Assembly (NCBI GenBank): GCA_904394705.1
Contig: CAJFNJ010000008.1
Location: forward strand, 1-64,000
Length of the DNA: 64,000 nt
Direction: 5' to 3'
From: Avimicrobium caecorum
GTDB lineage: Bacteria > Bacillota > Clostridia > Oscillospirales > Ruminococcaceae
Positions 24,950-34,078 of this stretch are shown here, piece by piece (position 1 is the first letter of the stretch; every line of letters starts with the position of its first letter). Position numbers and translations under genes: made by a program. The notes under the pieces are model-generated. The model did not search any database and was not told the DNA's origin. It saw nothing but the letters and a program-made list of their open reading frames with translations.

Positions 24950-26143
24950 TTATTTCTTGCGGATGGTGTGCAGATAGATCTGCCATGCAACACCCAGTCC
25001 GATCACGCCATAGCCTGCCAGCATGGCGGAAAACAGCTTGTCCCGGATGGTTTCCCGGTCTGACTGGTAGATCAGCGTTTCGCTTTCCGGCTCGGAGGAG
25101 GAACGGTCAGCCTCCTCATCCGCTTCCCCGTCCTTGCCTGAGCCGGACTTGTTTCCGCCGGAGGAGGTCTTGCCGCTGGAGGACTCAAGCTCACTGCTGG
25201 ACAGTATCAGGCTGGATTCCTCCGAGGAGACCGGCATCTCGGTCCGGTCCATCCAGGTATCCTCGCCCTCATTGCCGGGCAGTATGATCTCATCATCGGA
25301 GTCATCTCCCCCACCGCCTCCACCGCCTGAGCCACTGCCGCTGCCATCACCGTCCCCGGGGCTGGAGGGCTCGTCCGGGTCAACCGGCGCCTGGTCGAAA
25401 ATCAGGTCTGTGCCTTCAATGCGGATCTCGTTGACAACCACAGGATAGTTGGTCAGCGGTCTGGGTGTCGGCTTGCCGGAAGTATCCCGGAAATCCCACG
25501 GAAAGTTGAGGGCAATAATCAGCTCCTGCGTCCCTTTGGGGATCTCATAGGTGCGTTCCTCGTAGTAGCCGACAATCTGATGGGCGTTGGGACTCATAGG
25601 ACTGAATCCGGCTGAGCTGCCCACAAGACTGTGTTTGCCGCCCTTGGAGTCCACCGCATAGACTTCGAGATTGAGCGGCTTGAGGGAGGAAGGCCCCTCT
25701 GTCACCGGACGGAAAGATGGAAAGCCATTTTCCACCTGGAGCTGATACCAGGTGGAGCCGTCCTGTATGTACAGCGCGCCGGTCGGGTCCATATAGACCG
25801 GCAGTGTATCGCCTTCATAACTCATGGTGGGCATGCCGTTTACCCAGCGGTCCTCATACCGGCAGGCATAGGCGGAATTGTAGGAGTAAAATCCGATGGT
25901 GACCTTTTCGGCGCCCTGCACCTGATAGTGGATCTCACCGGAGCGGGCATTGGAGTTCAGAAGGCCAAAGCCGGGAATATCCTCTCCCACCGTGGGAAGG
26001 ATGGCAGACATGCTGTTCACTGTTGTGATGTTGTCCAGGTGTGCCCGACTGGCGGAAAGGAAAGGCTCTGTATATAGTTCTGCACCCAAGGATATTGATA
26101 CAGAAATCACAACGACCAAGCAGAAAGCGAAAATTCGTTTCAT
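24950..26143 (-). CDS. Surface-exposed, C-terminally anchored protein of unknown function
   Basis: A 397-residue exported protein: signal peptide (residues 1-21), a beta-rich domain (about 25-255; TWYQLQVENGFPSF, VVVNEIRIEGTDL), a low-complexity spacer of Gly/Ser/Asp/Glu (about 262-355, with a run of seven or more Gly) and a C-terminal membrane helix followed by RKK. The layout suggests a domain held off the membrane on a flexible wall-spanning stalk. There is no LPXTG motif. Start chosen at 26143 (AAAGG upstream) over 26161, which lacks a ribosome site. No family recognised. Confidence 0.75.
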   Translation of the reverse strand: MKRIFAFCLVVVISVSISLGAELYTEPFLSASRAHLDNITTVNSMSAILPTVGEDIPGFGLLNSNARSGEIHYQVQGAEKVTIGFYSYNSAYACRYEDRWVNGMPTMSYEGDTLPVYMDPTGALYIQDGSTWYQLQVENGFPSFRPVTEGPSSLKPLNLEVYAVDSKGGKHSLVGSSAGFSPMSPNAHQIVGYYEERTYEIPKGTQELIIALNFPWDFRDTSGKPTPRPLTNYPVVVNEIRIEGTDLIFDQAPVDPDEPSSPGDGDGSGSGSGGGGGGGDDSDDEIILPGNEGEDTWMDRTEMPVSSEESSLILSSSELESSSGKTSSGGNKSGSGKDGEADEEADRSSSEPESETLIYQSDRETIRDKLFSAMLAGYGVIGLGVAWQIYLHTIRKK

Positions 26144-26303
26144 CGTATACAGACCTTTCATCGGGAGAGTTTCAAATTACAGATATATTATAATTTATGT
26201 GACAAATTTCGACAATATTATTGCGTCAGATGCGCAAATTTTCTCTTGGTCTGTATTCACGGTGAGTACGGTCTGTTTCTGTGCGGCTTTGCGGTACAAT
26301 AAA

Positions 26304-26331
26304 AAACCGACTGTCCGCAGACAGTCGGTTT
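26304..26331. terminator. Terminator downstream of htrA
   Basis: AAACCGACTGTC and GACAGTCGGTTT form a perfect 12-bp stem over CGCA, 45 bp past the htrA stop. The A- and T-flanks suit both directions. Confidence 0.85.
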
Positions 26332-26375
26332 ATAGGAAAGAAGGAGAAAATGAAGAAAATTTTGCTTTTGGAGAA

Positions 26376-27896
26376 TTATTCGCCGGCGCTTTCGATCAGA
26401 ACTACATTGACTTCAAAGCTGCGTCCGGCACCGCCTGATGAACTGGAGCGGTAAATGGTGAGCTTGACTGTATCACCGGGCTTGAATTCAGCCAGTTCAT
26501 TGGCAAGCACATCATAGGAAGTAACCTGCTTGTCGTTGATATAGGTGATAATGTCGCCAGCCACTACATTCTTGCTCGCCAGATCCGAGGAGGGATCAAC
26601 CGCTTCAATGCCGAAGCCAACCGGCATCCGACGCATGGCTGCCACAGCCTCATTGATCATATAGCCCTGGATGCCCAGTGCCGCGCGACCGGTTACATGG
26701 CCGTACTGCATGAGCTCCTGGATAATCGGCAGAGCCTCGTTGATCGGGATGGCAAAGCCGATGCCCTCATAGTCAGTTTCAGCGATCTTTGCCGAGTTGA
26801 TGCCTACAACCTGTCCATATTCATTGACCAGGGCGCCGCCGGAGTTACCGGGGTTGATGGCCGCATCCACCTGGATATAGCTGGTGCTGTACGGAGAACT
26901 GGAATTGATATTCCGGTTCAGGCCCGAAACCATACCGCCGGTTGTGGAACCTGCCAGAACGGTGCCGCCCGGGTTGCCGATGGCGATGACCCGGTCACCC
27001 CGCTCCAGTTCGTCCGAGTTACCAAACTCCACATAGGTCAGGTTGCTGGCTTCGATCTTCAGCACTGCCAGGTCGGTATCCGAGTCCGCACCGATCAGCT
27101 CTGCCGCATAGGCATCGCCGTTTTCCAGGACTACTGTGATGCCAGCCGCATCCTCAACCACATGGGCATTGGTGACGATATAACCATCAGCTGTCATGAT
27201 AATGCCGGAACCGGAGCTGGACGGGGTGAAGCTGTTGCCGAAGGCGTAGCACTCAATTCCCACTACTGCCGGGCTGACCTTCTTGATAATTTCCTTGTCC
27301 GAGAGCTTGCCGTCCGAGGAGACAGTTGTGTCGCTGTCCGACGGGGTGTCCTGGATGTTGAGCCCCGGCAGAGCGGAAACCTCCGAACTGCTGTTATCCT
27401 GCTCAACACGGCTGGAATCAATGGCACTGTAAATGCTGTAGCCGCAGAACGCCAGCGCAAAGACACCAACCAGGCATCCTACCAGAATCGCAGCCATACG
27501 ACCACGCTTCTTGCGGGCAGCCTGGTCCCGGGCCGGTGCACTGCTCTGCTGATCGTAGTCCGCAAAGTTCCACTCATAGGTCCCGGTCATGCCATAGGGC
27601 CGGTCCGACCGCCGGTTCTGTCCGGCAGAGAACGGATCTACGCCGTAATCCCGGCGCTCTTCCCCTTGGTTCGGATTGCCGGTATTGCCGCTGTTGTGAT
27701 CCGGGCCGGAGTGTACGCCGCCATATCCGGTGGAGGCGTATCCGCTCATCCGTTCCTGATCGGCAGAACCGTTTCTCGGCGGATAGATCCGGTCATCGGA
27801 ATGGATCTCTCCGTTGCCCTGATCGGTACTGCCGTTTGTATTCCGTCTGGTTTCATCCATTGGTTCCCCATTCGGATATTCTCTGTTGTCGTTCAT
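26376..27896 (-). CDS. htrA: HtrA/DegP-like membrane-anchored serine protease
   Basis: A 506-residue protein: a long Asn/Gly-rich cytoplasmic tail (about 1-125), one membrane helix (about 130-155), a trypsin-like domain with triad His in VTNAHVVED, Asp in DTDLAVLKI and Ser in NPGNSGGALV, and a C-terminal PDZ domain (about 400-495). It degrades misfolded exported proteins at the membrane. ATG at 27896 was chosen over GTG at 27911, because GGGGGGTGG lies upstream. Downstream of a two-component system in the same direction and sharing with it a TTCAA direct repeat, it is a likely target of that regulator. Confidence 0.95.
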   Translation of the reverse strand: MNDNREYPNGEPMDETRRNTNGSTDQGNGEIHSDDRIYPPRNGSADQERMSGYASTGYGGVHSGPDHNSGNTGNPNQGEERRDYGVDPFSAGQNRRSDRPYGMTGTYEWNFADYDQQSSAPARDQAARKKRGRMAAILVGCLVGVFALAFCGYSIYSAIDSSRVEQDNSSSEVSALPGLNIQDTPSDSDTTVSSDGKLSDKEIIKKVSPAVVGIECYAFGNSFTPSSSGSGIIMTADGYIVTNAHVVEDAAGITVVLENGDAYAAELIGADSDTDLAVLKIEASNLTYVEFGNSDELERGDRVIAIGNPGGTVLAGSTTGGMVSGLNRNINSSSPYSTSYIQVDAAINPGNSGGALVNEYGQVVGINSAKIAETDYEGIGFAIPINEALPIIQELMQYGHVTGRAALGIQGYMINEAVAAMRRMPVGFGIEAVDPSSDLASKNVVAGDIITYINDKQVTSYDVLANELAEFKPGDTVKLTIYRSSSSGGAGRSFEVNVVLIESAGE

Positions 27897-27973
27897 AAGG
27901 CCACCCCCCACATATCCCTTACAGCCATCAGGCTGCTTTAATCTTTTTACAAGTATTAGATTACCAAAGCTTA

Positions 27974-27989
27974 TTGAATAGTTTTTGAA
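27974..27989 (-). promoter_or_regulatory. TTCAA-N6-TTCAA direct repeat upstream of htrA
   Basis: On the minus strand TTCAAAAACTATTCAA lies 78 bp before the htrA ATG. Two TTCAA half-sites are 11 bp apart, one helical turn, as for OmpR-family regulators. A nearly identical element precedes the response-regulator gene at 30550-30565. TCTAAT (27955-27960) could be the -10. Confidence 0.55.
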
Positions 27990-28151
27990 CGCCCATTAAA
28001 TTTTTTGGAGTTTTTTCCAGATGCCAAAAACCGCATGTTCAAGGGATTTTTTCATTATCCATGCCCTGTTTTTCTGTCAAAATGCGCCCAGTTTACAATT
28101 TGGATGCCGATTCTTTTTATCCTTTTACAGTTTTTTCATCTGCCCGAAAAA

Positions 28152-28189
28152 AATGGCTGAAGCAGCCTTGGATTTTTGCTTCAGCCATT
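28152..28189 (-). terminator. Terminator of the histidine-kinase gene
   Basis: AATGGCTGAAGCA (28152-28164) and TGCTTCAGCCATT (28177-28189) form a 13-bp stem; the minus-strand transcript ends in a T-run. It separates the kinase from htrA. The 306-bp space between the two genes otherwise holds the htrA regulatory region. Confidence 0.88.
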
Positions 28190-28202
28190 CCCCTTCCGCC
28201 GG

Positions 28203-29684
28203 TTATTCACCCTGCGGACGGTTCTTTTCCTTTTCGTTTTTCAGGAGATTCTGGGAATTGCGTGCGTTCGCGGTTTTCAGTGTGAACTGGAACTCACAGT
28301 ACTCCCCTTCCACACTGCGCACAATGATCTCACCCGAATGCATATTGATCACTGTCCGCACAATGCTCAGGCCCAGACCTACTCCCGTCTTATCCATGCT
28401 GCGGGACTTATCGGTCTTGTAGAAACGGTCAAAGACATGGGCTACCTCTTCCTTGCTCAGGCCCGCACCAGAATTCTTGACCCCGATATAGGTCAGGTCA
28501 TCCTGCACATCATAGCTGAACTCAATATAGCCGCCGTCATTGACAAACTTGACCGCATTATCGATAAGGTTATAGACCACCTGATGGATCAGGTCCACAT
28601 CCGCCAGCACCATGACACGGTCCGCTTCCAGACCACGGATGTCCAGATGCTTATCCTCAATGCGCTGCTCGAAGGTGAACACGGTACGCAGGATCACATC
28701 GTTAATGTCCACCGGGGCCAGCTCGATCTTCATCTCGCCCGCCTCGATCTTGGCAACATCCAGCATGGAACGCACCAGCCGGGACAGACGCTTGACCTCC
28801 GCAGATACGATCTCCAGATAGTGCCGCTCCCGATCCGGCGGGATGGTCCCGTCCAGAATGCCGTCAATAAAGCCACCGATGGTGGTCATGGGTGTTTTCA
28901 GCTCATGAGACACATTGGCAATAAAGCTGCGCCGGGTGCTCTCCATGGTGGTCATGGACGAGGCCATGTTGTTGAACGCCATCGCCAGCTTGCCCAGCTC
29001 ATCGAAATCCCCCACCGGAACACGTGCCGAGAAATCCCCCTTGGAGAAGCTCTCGGTGGCAGCAACCATCTGCCGGATGGGGCGAACCATCCGTCCGGTG
29101 ATGTAGTAGACACAGATGAACACCACGATCAGAGCCGCGAGAGCGGACAGGGCGAACATCTGCAGGGTATCGGTGACAAACTGGGTCAGGCTCTCCGCAC
29201 TGGAGGCCGCGAATACAGCTCCCACCACGCTGCCATTGGGCGTAGTGAGCGGAACACCCACGATATAATGCGGTGTGGAATAGATGGAGCCCAGATGCCC
29301 GACATTGTGATATTCACCCCGGATCACCTGGGACATGACATCCTCATCCACCGAATAGAGCGAATGGTTGCAGCCGCTGGTTTCGGTGCAGAGCAGAGTT
29401 TTGCCGTTGACATCCACCAGGAAAATATCGGCGTCAATGGCATCTCCCAGGATGGTATAGACATTCAGCACCCGGGAGGCAGACACATAGTCATAGTCAT
29501 TGACCGACAGATCCTCCATGGTAATGGATACCGCCTGTTTGACATTCCGGGAAAGAAGGTCATACTTCTCCTGCTCAAAATAATTGGATGTGAGGATCAG
29601 AAATACCGAACCGATCAGTGCAATGGATACCAGGATCATCATGACACAGATGGAATAGTATTTTGAAAACAGGCTTTTCTGCAT
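28203..29684 (-). CDS. Membrane sensor histidine kinase
   Basis: A 493-residue kinase: membrane helix (about 10-32), an extracellular sensor domain (about 33-180), second helix (about 183-203), HAMP (about 205-255), HisKA with SHELKTPMTTIGG (phospho-His at about 270), and HATPase with the N box NLIDNAVKF, G1 region VKNSGAGLS and G2 GVGLGLSIV. It phosphorylates the response regulator encoded 14 bp upstream. The extracellular sensor fold is not identified. With htrA downstream, an envelope-stress role like CssRS or BaeSR is inferred. Confidence 0.93.
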   Translation of the reverse strand: MQKSLFSKYYSICVMMILVSIALIGSVFLILTSNYFEQEKYDLLSRNVKQAVSITMEDLSVNDYDYVSASRVLNVYTILGDAIDADIFLVDVNGKTLLCTETSGCNHSLYSVDEDVMSQVIRGEYHNVGHLGSIYSTPHYIVGVPLTTPNGSVVGAVFAASSAESLTQFVTDTLQMFALSALAALIVVFICVYYITGRMVRPIRQMVAATESFSKGDFSARVPVGDFDELGKLAMAFNNMASSMTTMESTRRSFIANVSHELKTPMTTIGGFIDGILDGTIPPDRERHYLEIVSAEVKRLSRLVRSMLDVAKIEAGEMKIELAPVDINDVILRTVFTFEQRIEDKHLDIRGLEADRVMVLADVDLIHQVVYNLIDNAVKFVNDGGYIEFSYDVQDDLTYIGVKNSGAGLSKEEVAHVFDRFYKTDKSRSMDKTGVGLGLSIVRTVINMHSGEIIVRSVEGEYCEFQFTLKTANARNSQNLLKNEKEKNRPQGE

Positions 29685-29698
29685 AAAAACGCCCGCCT

Positions 29699-30391
29699 TT
29701 ATTCCTTTACTTCAAACTTGTAGCCTACACCCCAGACAGTCTTGAGCGACCACTGATCCGATACGCCTTCCAGCTTTTCACGCAGACGCTTGATATGTAC
29801 ATCCACGGTACGGCTGTCGCCATAATATTCAAAGCCCCAGACCTCATCCAGAAGCTGGTCACGGGTATATACACGGTTCGGATTGCTTGCCAGGTGGTAG
29901 AGCAGTTCCAGCTCCTTGGGCGGAGTTTCCACAACCTTGCCATCCACCTTGAGCTCATACCGGGTCATGTTGACAGTGAGCTTGTCATAGGATACTTCCT
30001 TGACATCATTCTCCACAGCCGGCTTGCCGGTACGGCGGGTGACCGCCTTGATCCGGGCTACGATCTCCTTGGCATCAAAGGGCTTGACTACATAGTCATC
30101 CGCACCCAGTTCCAGACCGAGCACCTTATCAAAGGTCTCACCCTTGGCGGTGATCATAATGATCGGGCAGTTGGACTTTTTGCGGATCTCCCGGCATACC
30201 TGCCAGCCATCCAGCTTGGGCATCATAATGTCCAGCAGCACCAGATCCGGAGTGTCCGCGTTGAATTTGGCAACGGCTTCCTCTCCGTCCGCAGCCAGCT
30301 CAGTGGTATAGCCTTCCTTTTCCAGATAGAGCCGGAGCAGTTCTGCGATGTTGCGGTCATCATCAGCGACCAGAATTTTTCCAAGTGCCAT
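29699..30391 (-). CDS. OmpR/PhoB-family response regulator
   Basis: A 230-residue regulator: receiver domain (residues 1-120; phospho-Asp in LVLLDIMMPKLDG at about 54, acidic pair DDD at 10-12, Lys in VKPF) and winged-helix effector (about 135-228; SRTVDVHIKRLREKLE). It heads the two-gene operon with the kinase. A TTCAA-N6-TTCAA element just upstream of a TATAAT box about 130 bp before its start suggests autoregulation, and the same element precedes htrA. Confidence 0.95.
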   Translation of the reverse strand: MALGKILVADDDRNIAELLRLYLEKEGYTTELAADGEEAVAKFNADTPDLVLLDIMMPKLDGWQVCREIRKKSNCPIIMITAKGETFDKVLGLELGADDYVVKPFDAKEIVARIKAVTRRTGKPAVENDVKEVSYDKLTVNMTRYELKVDGKVVETPPKELELLYHLASNPNRVYTRDQLLDEVWGFEYYGDSRTVDVHIKRLREKLEGVSDQWSLKTVWGVGYKFEVKE

Positions 30392-30522
30392 ATTTGATTC
30401 CTCCCTTAAGACCCGAAGTTACCCTTTGGATCTGACTTTTTACATTTATAATGCCGCCATATAAAAATACTATCCCGTTTCATTATCCTTCAAATTGACG
30501 GGGATTGCAAGAACTATTCATT

Positions 30523-30565
30523 ATTATACCGATATTTGCCAGAAAATAGTTGAATAATTCTTGAA
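30523..30565 (-). promoter_or_regulatory. Candidate autoregulated promoter of the two-component operon
   Basis: Minus-strand TTCAAGAATTATTCAA (30550-30565) lies just upstream of a perfect TATAAT (30523-30528). The place of the -35 box (about 30546-30551) has no TTGACA match and touches the repeat, as expected of an activator-dependent promoter. 14 of 16 bases equal the element upstream of htrA. Confidence 0.55.
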
Positions 30566-30593
30566 TCTTTTCCAACTTGCCCGTAAACGATAC

Positions 30594-30622
30594 TTGTGAA
30601 AAAGGAAAAATCCCGTTATAAT
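30594..30622 (+). promoter_or_regulatory. Promoter of ychF
   Basis: TTGTGA (30594-30599), 17 bp, perfect TATAAT (30617-30622). The TTCAA repeat sits about 30 bp upstream of this -35 and could also influence it. Confidence 0.75.
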
Positions 30623-30690
30623 AAGGGGTGGAATATCCGGCACAGCTGATTCCGCCTCGGAAGCGGTGCCGCAGTTTTGGAGGACAAGAC

Positions 30691-31788
30691 ATGAAACTTG
30701 GAATCGTGGGTCTGCCCAATGTGGGCAAAAGCACACTGTTCAATGCGATCACCAATGCCGGTGCACAGGCTGCCAACTATCCCTTCTGCACCATCGAACC
30801 CAATGTGGGTGTGGTTGCAGTTCCGGATGAGCGTCTGGACAAGCTGGCTGAAATGTATGATCCGGATAAGGTTACCCCTGCCACCATTGAATTTGTAGAT
30901 ATTGCAGGTCTGGTGCGGGGCGCTGCCAATGGCGAAGGCCTTGGAAACAAGTTCCTCTCCCATATCCGGGAAGTGGATGCCATCATCCATGTGGTACGCT
31001 GCTTTGAGGATGGCGAGATCGTCCATGTGGACGGCTCCATCAACCCCAAGCGGGATATTGAAACCATCAACTACGAACTGATCCTCTCGGATATCGACAT
31101 TCTCGACCGCCGGATCGACCGGGCTGTAAAGGCACTCAAGGGCGACAAGAAGTATCAGACCGAGGTGGATATGCTCCAGCGGCTCAAGGCCTATCTGGAA
31201 ACCGGCGCCTCGGCCCGTGGCTTCGAATGCGAAAGCGATGCGGAGCGGGAGATCTTTGCCGACATTCCCCTGCTCTCCGCCAAGCCGGTCATCTATGCCG
31301 CCAATATGAGCGAAGCGGAGTTCACTGAGGGCATCGAAGGCAACCCCTACCTGGCCCAGGTTCAGGAGATCGCCGCTGCGGAAGGCGCTGAAGTTGTGCC
31401 GATCTGCGCCCGTCTGGAAGAGGAAATCACCGACATGACCAAGGAGGAAAAGCTCATGTTCCTGGAGGAACTGGGTCTGCATGAATCCGGTCTGGACCGT
31501 CTGATCAAGGCGAGCTATGCCCTGCTGGGTCTGATCTCCTACCTCACCGCCGGAAAACAGGAAGTGCGTGCCTGGACCATTACCAAGGGCACCAAGGCTC
31601 CCCAGGCTGCCGGTAAGATCCACTCCGACTTTGAGCGAGGCTTTATCCGTGCCGAAGTGGTTTCCTATGATAACCTCATGGCCTGCGGCAGTATGGCTGC
31701 TGCCAAGGAAAAAGGTCTGGTGGGAAGCGAAGGCAAGGACTATGTCATGAAGGACGGCGACATTGTTCTGTTCCGCTTCAATGTCTGA
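30691..31788 (+). CDS. ychF: Redox-responsive ATPase/GTPase YchF (OLA1)
   Basis: A 365-residue P-loop protein of the Obg family that binds ATP better than GTP and associates with ribosomes. GLPNVGKSTLFNAIT (8-22), DIAGLVRGAANGEGLGNKFL (switch II) and the C-terminal TGS domain (AWTITKGTKAPQAAGKIHSD) are complete. An upstream in-frame ATG at 30628 is rejected; GGAGG precedes the ATG at 30691. A plausible operon continues into the phosphorylase gene 36 bp downstream. Confidence 0.96.
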   Translation: MKLGIVGLPNVGKSTLFNAITNAGAQAANYPFCTIEPNVGVVAVPDERLDKLAEMYDPDKVTPATIEFVDIAGLVRGAANGEGLGNKFLSHIREVDAIIHVVRCFEDGEIVHVDGSINPKRDIETINYELILSDIDILDRRIDRAVKALKGDKKYQTEVDMLQRLKAYLETGASARGFECESDAEREIFADIPLLSAKPVIYAANMSEAEFTEGIEGNPYLAQVQEIAAAEGAEVVPICARLEEEITDMTKEEKLMFLEELGLHESGLDRLIKASYALLGLISYLTAGKQEVRAWTITKGTKAPQAAGKIHSDFERGFIRAEVVSYDNLMACGSMAAAKEKGLVGSEGKDYVMKDGDIVLFRFNV

Positions 31789-31824
31789 TCAAAGCGCATT
31801 ACTGCTGATAAAGGAGAAATCATC

Positions 31825-32715
31825 ATGATTATGAAGGAAATCCCCAAGGTCCGCTATGCTGTCATCGGCGGCTCCGGCACCTGGGCCGGCGAATATCCGG
31901 AAAACACCGGCATTGAAGGCATCCGCATCCTGCAGCGGGATATGGAGTTTGAAACCCCCTTTGGCACCACTGTGCCCATGAAGCTGTTTGAGCTGGATGG
32001 CTCCCTCACCGCTGATGGTCAGCCCCGTCAGGTGCTGACTGTGCCCTTCCATGGCTTCCACGGCCTGGCCCCCTGGAACACCCCTTCGGAGCAGGTGTTC
32101 TGGGTATTCCAGCAGGCCGGTGTGGAATATATTGTGGCTGAGGGCAGTGCCGGCGGCATCAATCCCCTGCTCGATCCCGGTGATGTTGTGGTGCCCCATG
32201 ATTTCATCGATATGACCAAGCGCCCCAGCAACATCCATCACTTCACCAACAATATCCCCCGCATGAACGACCCCCTCTGCCCTGACCTGCGTAATCTGCT
32301 GGTTCAGGCTGCACGGGAAGTCTATGCCGGTCAGAACAACCGCATCTTCAGCCGCGGCGTCTATGGCAACACCGAACCGCCCCGGTTCGAGACTCCTTCG
32401 GAAGTCCGGATGCTCCGCACCATGGGTGCTGACCTCACTGCCCACACCATCGCAGTGGAGGCCTATCTGTCCCGTGCCATCGGCGCCTGCTATGCCGGTG
32501 CCTACATCGTCAGCAACTTCGCCGAGGGCGTTGTGGATACCAGCTGGCAGGGTGAAAACATCTTCGACTGCTACCGGGACTGCGCTGACAAGTTCGGTCG
32601 GATCACCGTAAAGGCCATCGCTGCCATCGATCCTTCCAAGAAGCACTGTCACTGCCAGGAAAATATGATTGTTGTTCCCAGCACGGTCAAGGAACGCATC
32701 ACCATGGAACCCTAA
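31825..32715 (+). CDS. MTA phosphorylase-like purine nucleoside phosphorylase
   Basis: A 296-residue phosphorylase of the PNP/MTAP family. Phosphate-binding GGSGTW (15-20), the base/ribose region AEGSAGGINPLLDPGDVVVP (about 109-128) followed by HDFIDMTKRP, TEPPRFETPSE (about 188-198) and HTIAVEAYLSRAIG are the MTAP-type landmarks. It would split purine nucleosides or methylthioadenosine. It differs from deoD, which is in the hexameric NP-I branch, so the organism carries two unrelated-substrate phosphorylases. AAAGGAG precedes the ATG. Exact substrate uncertain. Confidence 0.85.
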   Translation: MIMKEIPKVRYAVIGGSGTWAGEYPENTGIEGIRILQRDMEFETPFGTTVPMKLFELDGSLTADGQPRQVLTVPFHGFHGLAPWNTPSEQVFWVFQQAGVEYIVAEGSAGGINPLLDPGDVVVPHDFIDMTKRPSNIHHFTNNIPRMNDPLCPDLRNLLVQAAREVYAGQNNRIFSRGVYGNTEPPRFETPSEVRMLRTMGADLTAHTIAVEAYLSRAIGACYAGAYIVSNFAEGVVDTSWQGENIFDCYRDCADKFGRITVKAIAAIDPSKKHCHCQENMIVVPSTVKERITMEP

Positions 32716-32791
32716 GCCTGTTTTTTATTAAATTCCCTATAAAACCTGGCTCCGTTCAGCTGACGAAGCCGCTTGAATGGAGGTATTTCCC

Positions 32792-33121
32792 ATGAGCGTA
32801 CGCACTATCACGGAGGACACCGTCATTGACAACATCTGTTATGACGATCTGATCGTCACTTCCGGCGCCAATGTCACCCTGAAGGGCACATTGTACGGCA
32901 ATGTGGATGTCAAGGACAACAGCCATTTCCAGCTCAACGGCATCATGCGCGGCAATCTCTTTGTTTCCGGCTCTGCCACCGCAGAGATCACCGGCAGCAT
33001 CTTCGCGGATGAGATCCTGGATTCCGGCCGCCTGACCATCTATGGTCTGGTGACTTCGAAGAGCGGTCCTTATCACGCCAATATGCGTCCCGGCGCCTAT
33101 GTGAACATGATCCTGCACTGA
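32792..33121 (+). CDS. Bactofilin-like beta-helical protein
   Basis: A 109-residue protein built of short beta-helix-like repeats with regular hydrophobic/Gly spacing (VTLKGTLYGNVDVKDNSHF, MRGNLFVSGSATAEITGSIF). This matches polymer-forming bactofilins, though it is also compatible with another right-handed beta-helix family. No signal peptide is evident. Start at 32792, where GGAGG lies 9 bases upstream, rather than an in-frame ATG at 32777. Possible cytoskeletal scaffold; function inferred only from fold. Confidence 0.5.
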   Translation: MSVRTITEDTVIDNICYDDLIVTSGANVTLKGTLYGNVDVKDNSHFQLNGIMRGNLFVSGSATAEITGSIFADEILDSGRLTIYGLVTSKSGPYHANMRPGAYVNMILH

Positions 33122-33146
33122 TCCCCATGTGACCCACGCACAGCAG

Positions 33147-33186
33147 AAAACCCGGAAGGAAAGCAGCTGCTTTCCTTCCGGGTTTT
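33147..33186. terminator. Perfect 40-bp palindromic bidirectional terminator
   Basis: A perfect inverted repeat with 20-bp arms and no spacer, centred between 33166 and 33167 (core CAGCTG, ends AAAACCC and GGGTTTT). It serves the bactofilin-like gene and the convergent membrane-protein gene. Confidence 0.9.
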
Positions 33187-33202
33187 TCTTTCTGCGGGAC
33201 TG

Positions 33203-34078
33203 TCAGTGCCGGTTCCGGCGCCGTCTGCGTACAAAGAGCCAGATGAGCAGAATCACCACAGCGGCGGCGATCAGAAGAAACGGTGCCATCATGGTGAGCG
33301 TCATCATCAGATAGGGGCTGCGCAGGGTACTGAAGATGTTCTGGTACCAGTTTTCGTCCACAGTGATCCAGAGATCCTCCCCGGGGAGCGCAGCGGAATG
33401 GTAGCGGTAGCTTCTCTCCCCCACCTTTTCAAATTCCAGGCTGCTGCCCTTGAGCACCGGCATATCCTCTCCCAGGGTCAGATTGATGGTCAGGTCCTCG
33501 AAGCCATTCCACAGGGCAGCCGGAGTGAGATAATAGCGCAGCTCTCCCCGCTTCACATTGAAGTCATACCCCGGATACCCGCCCAGCGCATAGGTATAGG
33601 AAACCACCACATCACAGGTTTCCCCGGGCTTAAAGTCCATTTGGAATGTGACAGTGTCCACCGTCTTATCCCTGTCCCAGGCAGCGGTTTCCCCACGGGT
33701 CAGGACTGCATAGCGCCAGTCCTCGGTCCGGATTCTGGTGTCATAGTGCAAGGCGAAGCTCTCGGCTTCATAGGGAACCTCCTGCCCGTCTACGGTCACC
33801 TGTACGCCGGCATACTCCATATTCGGCGACAGGAACATCGACTGGGTAGCCACCGGCTCATCGGTGGTGTTCTCCATCTGATAGGTCGCTGTGATCCGGG
33901 CCGTCTCACCGTCAATGACAATGTCCAGCACCTCCGAGCGCACCGCAAGGCTCTCATTCTCCTCCAGCGTGACAGCCGCACCCATATCCGGTTCTGACGG
34001 AGCTGCCATATTGCCGTACGCAATCTGCAGCGACGCCAGGGCTGTCGCCAGTGCCAAAGCCAAACTGAGTTTCTTCAT
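33203..34078 (-). CDS. Exported membrane-anchored protein, unknown family
   Basis: A 291-residue protein: signal peptide (1-23, cleavage near AYG-N), an extracellular beta-rich region (about 30-245; RSEVLDIVIDGETARITATY, VTFQMDFKPGETCDVVVSYT), a C-terminal membrane helix (about 258-280) and a short basic tail RRRRRN. The general shape recalls DUF4424-type proteins, but this is not certain. Start at 34078, because AGGAGG precedes this ATG. It stands alone; no functional clue from neighbours. Confidence 0.7.
   Translation of the reverse strand: MKKLSLALALATALASLQIAYGNMAAPSEPDMGAAVTLEENESLAVRSEVLDIVIDGETARITATYQMENTTDEPVATQSMFLSPNMEYAGVQVTVDGQEVPYEAESFALHYDTRIRTEDWRYAVLTRGETAAWDRDKTVDTVTFQMDFKPGETCDVVVSYTYALGGYPGYDFNVKRGELRYYLTPAALWNGFEDLTINLTLGEDMPVLKGSSLEFEKVGERSYRYHSAALPGEDLWITVDENWYQNIFSTLRSPYLMMTLTMMAPFLLIAAAVVILLIWLFVRRRRRNRH

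Noticed and set aside
25262..25345. Simple GC-rich repeat tract that could be a separate repeat element
   Set aside because: It is in frame within the surface protein gene and encodes its Gly/Ser/Asp spacer.
33147..33186. Perfect 40-bp palindrome as a possible recombination or protein-binding site
   Set aside because: Position between two convergent stops with A- and T-flanks is fully explained by a bidirectional terminator.
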